64,000 nt of DNA from Bacteroidia bacterium. GTDB lineage: Bacteria; Bacteroidota; Bacteroidia; Cytophagales; Cyclobacteriaceae. The stretch's first letter is position 1. Each line of letters opens with the position of its first letter. The notes under the pieces were generated by a model. The model was not told where the DNA came from. It did not search any database and saw nothing but the letters and a program-made list of their open reading frames with translations. Where the stretch lies: positions 34,421 to 98,420 of the forward strand of contig JAUHYU010000005.1 in NCBI GenBank assembly GCA_030426345.1, read 5' to 3'. Below, one piece after another: positions 17,337 to 26,791 of this stretch. Position numbers and translations under genes: made by a program.

Positions 17337-18875
17337 TTAGTTGTCAATTTTCTCAGGAGAGACCAAAACCACTTTTTCCCTCTCTACGATCACTGCTGCT
17401 GCTGGTGCTCCTTTTGCCTTCCGCACATATTTTCTTGGCGTATATAATACCCTGCAAAGTGACTCAGATTTCTTTTTGGAATAGAAAGCCGCAAAAGATG
17501 CCGCCTTCTCTATCACATTTTGAGGAATATTTTGGTTAGATTTCTTTTTAATGATGACATGTGATCCGGGGCTGTCTTTGGCATGTAGAAACAGGTCCTC
17601 CTTCTTAGCAACTTTAAATGTGAGTATTTCATTTTTGGCTGCATTTTTACCAACCATAATCTCATAGCCGGAGAAATTAACTGTGTGATACGGAGGTTCA
17701 GCTTTTTTTGGTGCTTGCTTGGCCTTTTTGTCCAATTGCCGAATCATGGAAATTTGATAGATTTCTTCCAACCGGACTTGCCATTCCTTGACCTGACCTT
17801 CTTTCGTTGCGATATTTTTTCTCAAAATATCAATTTCAATCTGCTGTTTCTTAGCTTTCCGGTAGTATTTTTCGGCATTATGCTGTGGCGAAAGCATGGA
17901 TTTTAGATGGATTTTGATAGGCTTTTGGGTATAAAAATCCTTCAAGATAACCTCTGAGGCATGAGGGGGAATCGTATATAAATTGGCCATAATCAAATCC
18001 CCAATCATTTGGTAGTTCGACGCTGACTTTAGCTTCTGGAGTTTGGAGGTACATACATTTATATAGGCATGGCTTTTTTTTATTTGCGCAAGCAGGGCAT
18101 TCTGCAAAATGGATTTCTCTTTATTTAACTTAAATGACGTAATATATTTCTTATAAAAAGTATTGACCGCTTCAGTTGGAATATCAAACCCCTGATCGCT
18201 TTCATCCAATTTATAAACACTCAATTGAGGTAGTTTTCCTTCCTTTTCATTAATATAAAAAGCGGGTTTTTCCAGATAGCGCAACAAATCGATGAAGCAG
18301 GAATACTTTTGTTCCATTTCGAGTTGTGCATATCCCTTTTGTTCAAAATAGGCATCGAAGGCCTTTCCAAAAGTGGGGATCAGTTTTTTATAATTACCGT
18401 TTGCCTCCTCAAAGGCTTCTACATTACTGGTAATATGATTGGAAATATTAGTGACATCAATGGAACTATCCTGCTTTAAGTTATTTCTAAATAATCCCAG
18501 GACCTTGTCCCCTTGTATTAGTACGATGTTAGATCGGTTTCCGTGCATCTTAAAAAGCATCTGAAATCCATGACTCAGCTTAAAATAAAAGCTCCGGTCA
18601 TTTTCGATCTGCACTACGTCAGCAATTTCCAAATCAATAATATCCTGAAATAGATCAACGCTATTCCTTCTGGCGCGATTAAAAGTTTCTGGAAAAGAAA
18701 GACAACAAAAGGATGGCTCAAGATGCGCCTTGATATATTTTTCCTGTTGGTTTTTATAAAGGGCAATCACCAATTCATTTTTAGCTTGGCTAAAAATCTC
18801 ACCAATTTTATAACCAATCAACTCATGTTTCAACTGCAGACTGAGCTGTCTGAGGAAGTAAAAATTGTTATGCAT
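17337..18875 (-). CDS. NFACT family protein (RqcH-like ribosome quality control factor)
   Basis: 512 residues. The N-terminal NFACT-N domain (fibronectin-binding-protein-A-like) contains an ENDR sequence near residue 87; an Asp-Arg pair in this domain is needed for tRNA-directed alanine tailing in Bacillus RqcH, so tailing is plausible here. A central helical/coiled-coil part (about 260-390) is followed by the NFACT-R (DUF814) domain with GKNAAKNEIL and LHAKDSPGSHVI. RqcH binds stalled 60S-like/50S-peptidyl-tRNA complexes. It is the last gene of a tightly packed operon, three bases after the MBL gene. Basic C-terminal region. Confidence 0.8.
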   Translation of the reverse strand: MHNNFYFLRQLSLQLKHELIGYKIGEIFSQAKNELVIALYKNQQEKYIKAHLEPSFCCLSFPETFNRARRNSVDLFQDIIDLEIADVVQIENDRSFYFKLSHGFQMLFKMHGNRSNIVLIQGDKVLGLFRNNLKQDSSIDVTNISNHITSNVEAFEEANGNYKKLIPTFGKAFDAYFEQKGYAQLEMEQKYSCFIDLLRYLEKPAFYINEKEGKLPQLSVYKLDESDQGFDIPTEAVNTFYKKYITSFKLNKEKSILQNALLAQIKKSHAYINVCTSKLQKLKSASNYQMIGDLIMANLYTIPPHASEVILKDFYTQKPIKIHLKSMLSPQHNAEKYYRKAKKQQIEIDILRKNIATKEGQVKEWQVRLEEIYQISMIRQLDKKAKQAPKKAEPPYHTVNFSGYEIMVGKNAAKNEILTFKVAKKEDLFLHAKDSPGSHVIIKKKSNQNIPQNVIEKAASFAAFYSKKKSESLCRVLYTPRKYVRKAKGAPAAAVIVEREKVVLVSPEKIDN

Positions 18876-18878
18876 CCG

Positions 18879-19643
18879 TCAGCACTTTACGGAAAGCCCA
18901 TCATACGCCAGATACACATTTGAGGGAAGTTCCATAGAAATTTGATCATGTCTTCCCAGATTATGGCTCATATGGGTTAGGTAGGCTTTTTCGGGCTTCA
19001 CCTTTGCGATTACCTCAAGGGCTTCCTTCAAGGTAAAATGTGATATATGGTGATTTTTTTGCAGTGCATTCAAAACTAATATTTTAGAACCATATGCCTT
19101 TTTGAGTTCATCTTCTGAGATGGCATTTGCATCTGTGATATAGGTCAAATCCTTAATCCGAAAGCCAAAAACAGAAAGTTTGTGATGCATCACCTCTATA
19201 GGCGTGATCGTAATGTTTCCAATTCTGAAAGGTGAATTTTGTATTGGATGTATCTCAAGTTGGGGAATGCCGGGATAGTTGTTTTCAAACACATAATGAA
19301 ACTCACGCTTGATCTGATCAATCACCAGCTCATTTCCGTATATCGGCATTGCTTTGTTATATTTCTGATTAAAACTGCGTACATCGTCCAATCCTGCCAA
19401 GTGGTCGCGGTGCTGGTGAGTAAATAAAATTGCATCCAGTTTTTGTAAGTCAGCGCGCAATACCTGAGCTCTGAAGTCAGGCCCAGAGTCAATGATGATT
19501 TTAAGTTCTTCTGTTTCTATAAGGGCGGAAGTCCTGAGGCGGTTGTCCTTTGGGTTGGTCGATTTGCATACGATGCAATTACATGCGATGACGGGTATGC
19601 CCTGAGATGTTCCGGTACCCAAAAATGTGATTTTTATACTCAA
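18879..19643 (-). CDS. MBL-fold metallo-hydrolase, PhnP/RNase Z-like
   Basis: 254 residues from a TTG at 19643. A longer open frame reaches 19802 but overlaps the previous gene and its translation there is not conserved-looking, whereas the domain proper begins LSIKITFLGTGTSQGIP. Zinc motif HxHxDH is THQHRDHLAG; further ligands are likely in IEVMHHK, YITDAN and the terminal LTHMSHN. The cysteine group CNCIVC near the N-terminus resembles the extra zinc site of PhnP. The TTGA overlap with the stop of the upstream 88-residue gene signals coupling. Substrate unknown, perhaps a cyclic phosphodiester. Confidence 0.8.
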   Translation of the reverse strand: MSIKITFLGTGTSQGIPVIACNCIVCKSTNPKDNRLRTSALIETEELKIIIDSGPDFRAQVLRADLQKLDAILFTHQHRDHLAGLDDVRSFNQKYNKAMPIYGNELVIDQIKREFHYVFENNYPGIPQLEIHPIQNSPFRIGNITITPIEVMHHKLSVFGFRIKDLTYITDANAISEDELKKAYGSKILVLNALQKNHHISHFTLKEALEVIAKVKPEKAYLTHMSHNLGRHDQISMELPSNVYLAYDGLSVKC

Positions 19644-19906
19644 TTTTCTGTATGAAGTTCTTTGTACAATTTTAAGTTTGACGGACTGAGTTTTTCTGTG
19701 CTGAAGTTTATGTCCTTGAGTATTTCCAAAAGACAATTTATTTTCCCTTCCAAAGAGTAAAACTTGTTGACAACAACAACTTTTGAATCCCTTATGATAC
19801 AATACCCCGGCTTGAAGTTTCCTTTTTCGTAACGCAAAATATAATCCGACTCAGAAAAAACGTCTTCCAGTTTATGTAGGTATCTTTTAGAATACTTTAT
19901 CTCCAT
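19640..19906 (-). CDS. Small conserved protein of unknown function (88 aa)
   Basis: 88 residues, charged (many Lys, Glu, Tyr), with no signal peptide or TM helix. Segments such as YILRYEKGNFKPGYCIIRDSKVVVVNKFYSLEGKINCLLEIL suggest a small alpha/beta fold. Its ATG follows the stop of the receiver gene with no gap, and its own stop overlaps the TTG of the MBL gene, so it is real and co-translated. Homologous small proteins next to such MBL genes are familiar in Bacteroidota (recollection only). I cannot assign a function. Confidence 0.75.
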   Translation of the reverse strand: MEIKYSKRYLHKLEDVFSESDYILRYEKGNFKPGYCIIRDSKVVVVNKFYSLEGKINCLLEILKDINFSTEKLSPSNLKLYKELHTEN

Positions 19907-20287
19907 CTAACTGGTCAGGGTCTTTACCGTATCGACAAGGGAATCAAAATTCAGTGGTTTTTGGAGGTATTCATTGATGCCAACAGCATTAAATTCCTCC
20001 ATAGTATAATTTTTCGCGTTACCTGTGATGGCTACAATGGGAATTTTAGATTTTTTGGCATCCTTCAAGGCACGTATTTTTTTAGCGCATTCCATCCCAT
20101 CCATTTTGGGCATGTTGATATCCATGAGGATGATATCATAGTCCTCCTTTTCCAACATATCCATCACTTGCTCTCCGTTTTTGGCAGAAAAAATCTGATA
20201 ATTCTGAATTTGTAGAATCTTTTTTGTCAGATTTTGAATAACGGAACTGTCTTCTGCAATTAGCACTTTTTTTGATCCCATAATCAT
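19907..20287 (-). CDS. Stand-alone response regulator receiver (CheY-like)
   Basis: 126 residues, a single REC domain with no output domain. Acidic pocket EDS near the N-terminus, phosphoacceptor Asp in IILMDINMPKMDG, Thr in VAITGNA and Lys in EYLQKPL. Its ATG overlaps the TGA stop of the giant hybrid kinase (ATGA), so it is very likely the kinase's direct partner, receiving phosphate from the kinase's Hpt domain. Confidence 0.9.
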   Translation of the reverse strand: MIMGSKKVLIAEDSSVIQNLTKKILQIQNYQIFSAKNGEQVMDMLEKEDYDIILMDINMPKMDGMECAKKIRALKDAKKSKIPIVAITGNAKNYTMEEFNAVGINEYLQKPLNFDSLVDTVKTLTS

Positions 20288-23200
20288 TTATTTAAAAACG
20301 TTGGATAATAACTTTTGAATTCTTCAAAATGTCGTTTCAATTCTTCTAAATCCTCCGTCAGGCCTTTGTATATCCGCTTTTCCTTCTTCAATTTGGCTTC
20401 TATCTTGACGGTGAGATTTGAAACCTTTTCTATTCCTAGAGTTCCGGCATTGCCCTTTAATGTATGCAAATTAATCAAAATATTTTCGTTGTTGCCATCA
20501 TTTAGAGAAAGAATACAACTGTTTATTTGCTCTTTTGCCTCCTTTTCAAAGTCTAGAAAAACACTCATTACCATTTCTTCCCCACCATACTTTATCAACT
20601 GCTGAACAACCTCCAAATTGATTATGCTGTCCTCGGGTTCTACTTTTGAAATTTTTATTTCCTTCTCCCCTTTTTCGATATGAAGCAATGTCCTTATCTT
20701 ATTCAGTAGTTCGCCAGCTTTGATGGGTTTTGAAATATAGTCGTCCATCCCGGATTGAATAAAGCGCTCCTTGTCTTCTTTCATGGAGTAAGCTGTCATA
20801 GCTACTATCGGCCCGAGATTTTTAATGCCAAGTGCCTTTATCTTTTTGGTGGCAGTCACCCCATCCATATCCGGCATTTGTATGTCCATAAAAATCAAAT
20901 CGAAATTTCCATTTTTGGCTTTGTATATTGAATCCTGCCCATTTACCGCTAATTCAACTTTGCACCCTGATTTTTTTAGAATTTCACCTGCCACCTGCCT
21001 GTTTACCATATTATCATCTACTAATAAGATGTTGGGAATCCGATCGTTGAAAAAGTTGCTGATTCTCACATCCTTTTTCATCAATTCATCCTCATCAATC
21101 ACATCTTCTTGAGTTTCCTCCGCCTCAAAAGTAAACCAAAATGAACTTCCAAGACCAAGTGCCGAAAACACCCCTATATCACCTCCCATAAGTTTACATA
21201 ACTCTTTCGATATGGCAAGCCCAAGCCCCGTACCTCCGTAAGTCTTGGTAGTAGAATCCTCAATCTGGCTAAAGCTGGTGAATAACCTTTTAACGTTGCT
21301 TTGGGAAATGCCGATCCCACTGTCGCTTACCACTACTTTGACGATGTTGTTTGCACCGTTTTTGGTTATGGTTTTTAGACTGATATTAATAGATCCTCCG
21401 CCATCTGTAAACTTGATAGCATTGGAAGTTAGGTTAGATAAAACCTGAAGGAGGCGAGTCTCATCTATCAACGCCTTTTCGGGAAGGTTATCATCCATGT
21501 GGTAGTAGAGATTGATGTCCTTTGCTAGGGCTTGCTGAGAAAATAATGCATATAACTTCTCCAAAGTGCTTTCGAGCTTTACAGGCATTTTTTTCAACTC
21601 AAATTTGCCTGCCTCAATTTTGGACAGATCAAGAATGTCATTTAGGATAAAAAGCAGTGTTTCAGATGATTTTTTTATAGTACGTACATACCTGAGCTGT
21701 TCATCATCCAATATTGAATTGTTCAATAAATCTATGGTTCCGATCACTCCATTCATAGGTGTCCGAATCTCATGACTCATATTCGCTAAGAAATTTTCCT
21801 TTGCCTTTAAAGAATGTTCCGCCACTTCCTTGGCTTTTTGCAATTCAATATTTGCTTCTTTAAGGTTGGTGATGTCCCTGGCCACACCCTCCATAAAAGA
21901 ATATTCACTGTTATTAAACATTACCCGAACATTGCAAAGTAGCTGCAATTCTTTCCCTGACTTGGTTTTTACTGAAGCTTCTACGTTGCGCAGGCTCCTT
22001 TCGCGCAACAGGTTTTTTGCCAATTTTTTAGATTCATTGATGTCAGGGTAAAAATTAAAAATATTGTTGCCCATCATAAAATCCACGTCGAAGCCCAACA
22101 GTTCTTTTACCGACGGACTGACCATGGTAATTATACCCTTTTTGTTGCACCTAAAGTAAATATCTTGAAAAGACTCAAAAATATTTCTGAATTTCTCTTC
22201 ACTTTCCAGAAGTGCCAAATTTGACAGTTTCTTTTCTGTTACGTCATGCGCAATTCCGGAAACCTCCCGTATCGTACCATCTTCCTGATAAATCGGGTTC
22301 AAATATATCTCCTTCCAAATCACCTCATTACTTCGTTTCCTCTTCAGGGAAGTTTCAAAATGCAGAGACTTCCCCTCTTGTACCTCGCCATATTTGTCTC
22401 TCCAAAATTGATCTGCAGCATGTGGTGATTTGGACTTCCTCCCTTGTTGTTTTTTTTCTATCGAATCAAGGTTGTGGTACTCCTTGTTAGTATTGAAATA
22501 GTTTTGGTTGAATGAAGTGAAGTTGAACTTGTTGTCCACAGACCAGATCAGGTGGCTACTGCTTTCAAAAATTGCCTTTAGACGGGCCGATTGTTCATAT
22601 ATTTTATGTTCCTTTTGTTTTCTTTCGATGGCGAGAGCTACCTGCCCTGAGATGAAATCCAATAATTCCAGGTCTTTGTAATTATAAGTAACCCTTTGTG
22701 TATAGCATTGAATAGCAATGAGACCAATCACTTTATTTGCGATTTTTAGAGGTACACCAAGCCATATTTTTGGGGTCTTCCCCTTTACAGATATCAGTCC
22801 GCGGTATACAAGGTTTTCGATATCTCTTTCATATAGATATAGGGCCTTATCAGATCCCATGGCATATTCTGTAATGCCATTGCTCAATTTGCGCTCAAAT
22901 TGATTTTCGGTAACTGGTGAGTTTTCATCAATGTAGTAGGGGAACTTTAACATACCGTTTTCAGAATCCACCATGGCTACATAAAAGTTGCTTACCTCTA
23001 TGATATTCCCAAGTTCATGATGGATATTGGCGAATAGCGATTCAATATTTGAGCTATGAATCGTCATGTTGGCTATTTTATAATAAAGTGCCTGCGCCTT
23101 TTCAGCTCTTATCCTGTCTGTAATATCATGAAAAATCCCCTTAAACTCTATCGGTTTTCCATTGCGGAATGTGCAATTGACAGCACCAGACAGGTAGATT

Positions 23201-25041
23201 TTGTTGCCGTTTTTTGTCACAAACACTGTATCGAACTTATCTACGTTTTTTCCTTCAAGGATCAATTCAAGGGCTATCGTTGTTTTACTGATATAATCCG
23301 GGTGAACTACATCAGTAACTTTCAATCCTCTGATTTCATCGTCTTGATATCGCAGCTTTTCTTTCCACATTTTATTTACAAAATGCATTCTTCCATCCAG
23401 TCCGAATATTTGGATGAGGTCGTTTGCATTATCAAATAATTCCTTAAGCTGTGCGCTACTTCTCTTTAGGTCTTCAGCAATTTTCCTTTTCTCTGTTACA
23501 TTTTCGCCAACTAGCGTCACACCGGCAATCTGACCTTTGGCATTGTACAGTACTACCGAACTGAGCTTTAGAATGACAGATTTCCCTTCTTTGTGCAAAA
23601 TATTGCCCTCAAAAGAATTGACATACCCACTGCTATGGATGATGCTGTGCAAGAAACTTTTAGCTTCTTCCTTCAGGTCTCCGGCAAATAGGCATTCATA
23701 AAAAAACTGCCCGACAATTTCATCTTTGTTTTTGCCTGATACTTTGCAAAGGGCCTCGTTGCAATATGTAATTGAGCCACTTCTATCCAATGAAAAAGCT
23801 ATTAAATGTGATTTCTCAAGTGAATCATGTAGCTTTCTTTCGGATTCTTTTAGAGCCATCTGAAGGCTGCGCTCATCTTCTTCCAGTTTCTTATCTGTAA
23901 TGTCGATGCTGGCAGATATATATCCTGAGAATTCCCCTTCCAGTTCATAAAGAGGTATCCCTGCCTCATGAATCCATTTTAATTCATTGTTGCTATTGTA
24001 CAACCGATAGCTCACTCCATACTTTTTCCGCTTGCTAAATGCCGCATCAATGGCAGTTTTTACCTGATTTACATCTTCAGGCAAGATACAATTGAGCCAT
24101 CCTCCCTTACGCTGTTTTTTTAATTCCTTTCCGGTAAACTGAATCCATTGATTGCTGAAGTAGTAGAACTCGTTTTTGCTGTTAGACATTTTGAATAGCA
24201 CAGGCGCAGCATCGGGTATTTTATGTATTTTTCCCAAGTGATTAGAATCCTTGCTATTTTCATGGGATTCTGACATGTCGATTACTGCTGCTGCTATGCC
24301 ATTAAAATCCCCATTGCGATCAAAGATTGGAATTCCCGATTCGAATACTTTTGTAAAACTATTGTCCGCCTTCTCCAGCCGATAGCTGAGATTATATTTT
24401 TCATGGTTTTTGAGTGCTTTTGATACCAATTCTTTTACACCCTCCCGATCATCCACATGTATTGAGTTGATCCAGCCTTCTTTTAGTTGTTGTTGGAATG
24501 AAGTCGCGGTAAATTCTAAATATGAGGAATTTAGGTAATAAACCGAGCCCCTTTCGTCATAGCACTTAAACATTAGGGCACTATCCATCAATAATCCATG
24601 AAGGTGCGTAGGGTCGGAATCTGCAATAACGTCCTTGAGGTCAGACAACGCAGTGCTTTTGGGACTCAATGTTAAATAATGGCTGCCTGTTTCGAACCGA
24701 TAGATAATTGCATCTGTGTGATGCAATTTATTGGACGTATCCTTGATTTGCAGTGTGGCAAAAACTGAGTGGCCAAGATAAAGCGTATCTAAAATCGATG
24801 AATAAACAATTTTAGAAAGGTTCCCATCAGGCTGGTATTCAGGAAAAATCGACTCTATGGATCTTCCAATAAAATCAGAAAAATCACAGTTAAAGACGTT
24901 GGGCTCGGTTTCATTCACATCCGCAATGATCTCTCCATCAATTTTAAGAATGCATTTGGAAATTTGCTGAACCTCAAACCCCGTTCGCGAAGATTGGCCG
25001 GTTGAATCTACCCAATATTGACTTTTACTCTCTTTCAACAT
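20284..25041 (-). CDS. Multi-PAS/GAF hybrid sensor histidine kinase with REC and Hpt domains
   Basis: 1585 residues, no signal peptide or TM segment, so cytoplasmic. Order as read: an N-terminal PAS-like region; two similar PAS units with KHEKYNLSYRLE / RKKYGVSYRLYN type cores (about 145-390); two more PAS units; a GAF domain (about 655-815); two further PAS units; HisKA with the phosphoacceptor in ANMSHEIRTPMNG (H1090); HATPase with SNAIKFT, DSGIGI and GGTGLGLAI; a REC domain (about 1335-1455, D1386 in FMDIQMPDMDG); and a C-terminal Hpt domain with NLHTLKGNAGTLG (H1526). That gives a full His-Asp-His relay in one chain, ready to pass phosphate to the overlapping CheY-like gene. The ligands of the sensor domains are not predictable. 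Confidence 0.92.
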   Translation of the reverse strand: MLKESKSQYWVDSTGQSSRTGFEVQQISKCILKIDGEIIADVNETEPNVFNCDFSDFIGRSIESIFPEYQPDGNLSKIVYSSILDTLYLGHSVFATLQIKDTSNKLHHTDAIIYRFETGSHYLTLSPKSTALSDLKDVIADSDPTHLHGLLMDSALMFKCYDERGSVYYLNSSYLEFTATSFQQQLKEGWINSIHVDDREGVKELVSKALKNHEKYNLSYRLEKADNSFTKVFESGIPIFDRNGDFNGIAAAVIDMSESHENSKDSNHLGKIHKIPDAAPVLFKMSNSKNEFYYFSNQWIQFTGKELKKQRKGGWLNCILPEDVNQVKTAIDAAFSKRKKYGVSYRLYNSNNELKWIHEAGIPLYELEGEFSGYISASIDITDKKLEEDERSLQMALKESERKLHDSLEKSHLIAFSLDRSGSITYCNEALCKVSGKNKDEIVGQFFYECLFAGDLKEEAKSFLHSIIHSSGYVNSFEGNILHKEGKSVILKLSSVVLYNAKGQIAGVTLVGENVTEKRKIAEDLKRSSAQLKELFDNANDLIQIFGLDGRMHFVNKMWKEKLRYQDDEIRGLKVTDVVHPDYISKTTIALELILEGKNVDKFDTVFVTKNGNKIYLSGAVNCTFRNGKPIEFKGIFHDITDRIRAEKAQALYYKIANMTIHSSNIESLFANIHHELGNIIEVSNFYVAMVDSENGMLKFPYYIDENSPVTENQFERKLSNGITEYAMGSDKALYLYERDIENLVYRGLISVKGKTPKIWLGVPLKIANKVIGLIAIQCYTQRVTYNYKDLELLDFISGQVALAIERKQKEHKIYEQSARLKAIFESSSHLIWSVDNKFNFTSFNQNYFNTNKEYHNLDSIEKKQQGRKSKSPHAADQFWRDKYGEVQEGKSLHFETSLKRKRSNEVIWKEIYLNPIYQEDGTIREVSGIAHDVTEKKLSNLALLESEEKFRNIFESFQDIYFRCNKKGIITMVSPSVKELLGFDVDFMMGNNIFNFYPDINESKKLAKNLLRERSLRNVEASVKTKSGKELQLLCNVRVMFNNSEYSFMEGVARDITNLKEANIELQKAKEVAEHSLKAKENFLANMSHEIRTPMNGVIGTIDLLNNSILDDEQLRYVRTIKKSSETLLFILNDILDLSKIEAGKFELKKMPVKLESTLEKLYALFSQQALAKDINLYYHMDDNLPEKALIDETRLLQVLSNLTSNAIKFTDGGGSINISLKTITKNGANNIVKVVVSDSGIGISQSNVKRLFTSFSQIEDSTTKTYGGTGLGLAISKELCKLMGGDIGVFSALGLGSSFWFTFEAEETQEDVIDEDELMKKDVRISNFFNDRIPNILLVDDNMVNRQVAGEILKKSGCKVELAVNGQDSIYKAKNGNFDLIFMDIQMPDMDGVTATKKIKALGIKNLGPIVAMTAYSMKEDKERFIQSGMDDYISKPIKAGELLNKIRTLLHIEKGEKEIKISKVEPEDSIINLEVVQQLIKYGGEEMVMSVFLDFEKEAKEQINSCILSLNDGNNENILINLHTLKGNAGTLGIEKVSNLTVKIEAKLKKEKRIYKGLTEDLEELKRHFEEFKSYYPTFLNK

Positions 25042-25175
25042 TCTTCTGTTTTTCCTAATTCAATCTCTTAAAATTAAGCAATTCATGAGATTTTTTCTAT
25101 TTCGCAGACATTTCGATTATCATTGTTTTATAATTTCAATAAAGCTATTCTCAGATTGATTTTACTTATGGCAAT

Positions 25176-26102
25176 ATGAATTTTTTAATCGTGATCGCTG
25201 GGCCAACTGCAGTTGGTAAAACTAACTTATGCGTAAACCTCGCTCTAGAGTTGCAATGCGAAATTATTTCTGCAGATTCTCGACAATTTTATAAAGAACT
25301 TTCCATCGGTACAGCAAAACCTGTTCCGGAAGAAATGAAAGGAGTGTCACATCATTTCGTTGATTTTATACCGATTGAGCAAGAATTCAGCGCCGGGAAA
25401 TTTGAGATGGCGACTTTGCAGCTTTTACCCAAATTATATCAAAAAACAAATTTGGCCCTGATGACCGGGGGATCGGGATTGTACATTCAGGCGGTCTGTG
25501 ATGGGATGAATGACATTCCGGAAGTAGATTTAATCTTTCGAAAAGAACTTTATGAAGAACTTGAAATTCATGGATTACAGCCGCTTTTGGAGGAGTTAAA
25601 AATCAAAGACCCAAAGTACTATGCGATGGTCGATCACAAAAACCCGCAAAGGATTATCCGTGCTTTGGAAGTTTGTCGTGGGGCGGGGCAGCCATATTCT
25701 GCTTTCAGAACAGACAAAAAATCAGGTCGTAATTTTAAGGTTATTAAAATTGGCCTGGATCGGCCTAGGGAAGAATTGTTTGCAAGGATCGACGCGCGAG
25801 TGGATGCGATGATCGCCGCCGGGCTCGTGGAAGAAGTACGGAAATTCCGTGATAAAAGAAATTTCAATGCTTTGAAAACAGTTGGCTACAAAGAAGTGTT
25901 TGGTTTGTTGGATGGAGAGTATGATGAAGCAGAAGCCATTCGCCTGCTCAAACGAAACACGAGGAGGTATGCCAAACGGCAGCTTACCTGGTTCAAAAAG
26001 GATACGGAATTTGAATGGTTTCACCCTGACGATTTCTATGGAGTTTTGGAACATATTAGATCCGGAGCAGACAGATTGATGTTCGGAACATGGGGTTGTT
26101 AG
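25176..26102 (+). CDS. miaA: tRNA dimethylallyltransferase
   Basis: 308 residues. MiaA adds an isopentenyl group to A37 of tRNAs reading UNN codons. The P-loop GPTAVGKT is at residues 8-15, followed by SADSRQFYKELSIGTAKP, the substrate-binding TGGSGLYIQA, and the C-terminal KRNTRRYAKRQLTWFKK. Length is normal. Divergent from the kinase operon, with 134 bases between. Confidence 0.96.
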   Translation: MNFLIVIAGPTAVGKTNLCVNLALELQCEIISADSRQFYKELSIGTAKPVPEEMKGVSHHFVDFIPIEQEFSAGKFEMATLQLLPKLYQKTNLALMTGGSGLYIQAVCDGMNDIPEVDLIFRKELYEELEIHGLQPLLEELKIKDPKYYAMVDHKNPQRIIRALEVCRGAGQPYSAFRTDKKSGRNFKVIKIGLDRPREELFARIDARVDAMIAAGLVEEVRKFRDKRNFNALKTVGYKEVFGLLDGEYDEAEAIRLLKRNTRRYAKRQLTWFKKDTEFEWFHPDDFYGVLEHIRSGADRLMFGTWGC

Positions 26103-26259
26103 CTAGGTATTTAGGAGGTTTAAGAAATTGTTGTTATGGGTTTTATACTTATTATTTGAGTTTTGAACCGAAATAATTTTTTATGATTTATGATTTGAAT
26201 AATTTTCCAACATATTTCTATTGTTATTGTATCCAGTCAAAAACTAAAATTGTTATTTA

Positions 26260-26787
26260 ATGGTACTATTAATTTTGAAAGCCCTGCACATTATTTCTGT
26301 AATCGTATGGATGGGTGTATTGCTATACATGCCTCGCTTGTTTATCTACCAAACAGAAGCCAACGACAAGACCGAACCGGATCGCAGTATTTTGATAAAG
26401 CAGTATAAAACCATGGCCAAAAATCTATGGGTCAAAGTCGGCTGGCCTGCCATGATTCTTACGATAGTTTTTGGAGCGGGAATCATGCACCCATATTTTT
26501 CAAGTATTTGGTTTTGGGTCAAAATGGGCTTTGTTGCGGCATTGATCGGATATCATCACGTCATTCATTTTGCCAATAAGAATCTACAAAAAGACAAATA
26601 CACCAAAACTGTTGCCCAATTGAAAACCATGGGACAGGGTGGTATTGTATTCTTGCTTTCTATAACCCTTATCGCTGTTTTGAAAGATTCTATCAACATC
26701 CTTTTGATGATAGGAGGGACTGCTATAATCGTTCTGCTTGTATTTATAGTGGGTAAGGCATTGATGAAAAAGAAAAAAGCAGCATAA
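26260..26787 (+). CDS. hemJ: HemJ-like (CopD/UPF0093) membrane protein, probable protoporphyrinogen oxidase
   Basis: 175 residues with four to five hydrophobic helices. The N-terminus KALHIISVIVWMGVLLYMPRLFIYQTEA matches the HemJ signature (conserved His in helix 1, then LPRLFVYH); the last His of that motif is Gln here. HemJ oxidises protoporphyrinogen IX in many Bacteroidota and Proteobacteria. It lies four bases before a sco gene and then a cytochrome c, so a role in heme supply or respiratory assembly is in keeping. The call is at family level; the wider CopD family also holds non-HemJ members. Confidence 0.75.
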   Translation: MVLLILKALHIISVIVWMGVLLYMPRLFIYQTEANDKTEPDRSILIKQYKTMAKNLWVKVGWPAMILTIVFGAGIMHPYFSSIWFWVKMGFVAALIGYHHVIHFANKNLQKDKYTKTVAQLKTMGQGGIVFLLSITLIAVLKDSINILLMIGGTAIIVLLVFIVGKALMKKKKAA

Positions 26788-26791
26788 ATCC

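Noticed and set aside
18879..19802. Longer form of the MBL protein starting at 19802
   Set aside because: The extra N-terminus overlaps the 88-residue gene and reads as non-natural sequence (cysteine and lysine/glutamine runs); the TTG at 19643 fits the domain start and the coupling.
20284..25041. Many 60-127-residue plus-strand frames within the histidine kinase
   Set aside because: All lie opposite one unbroken, domain-rich reading frame.
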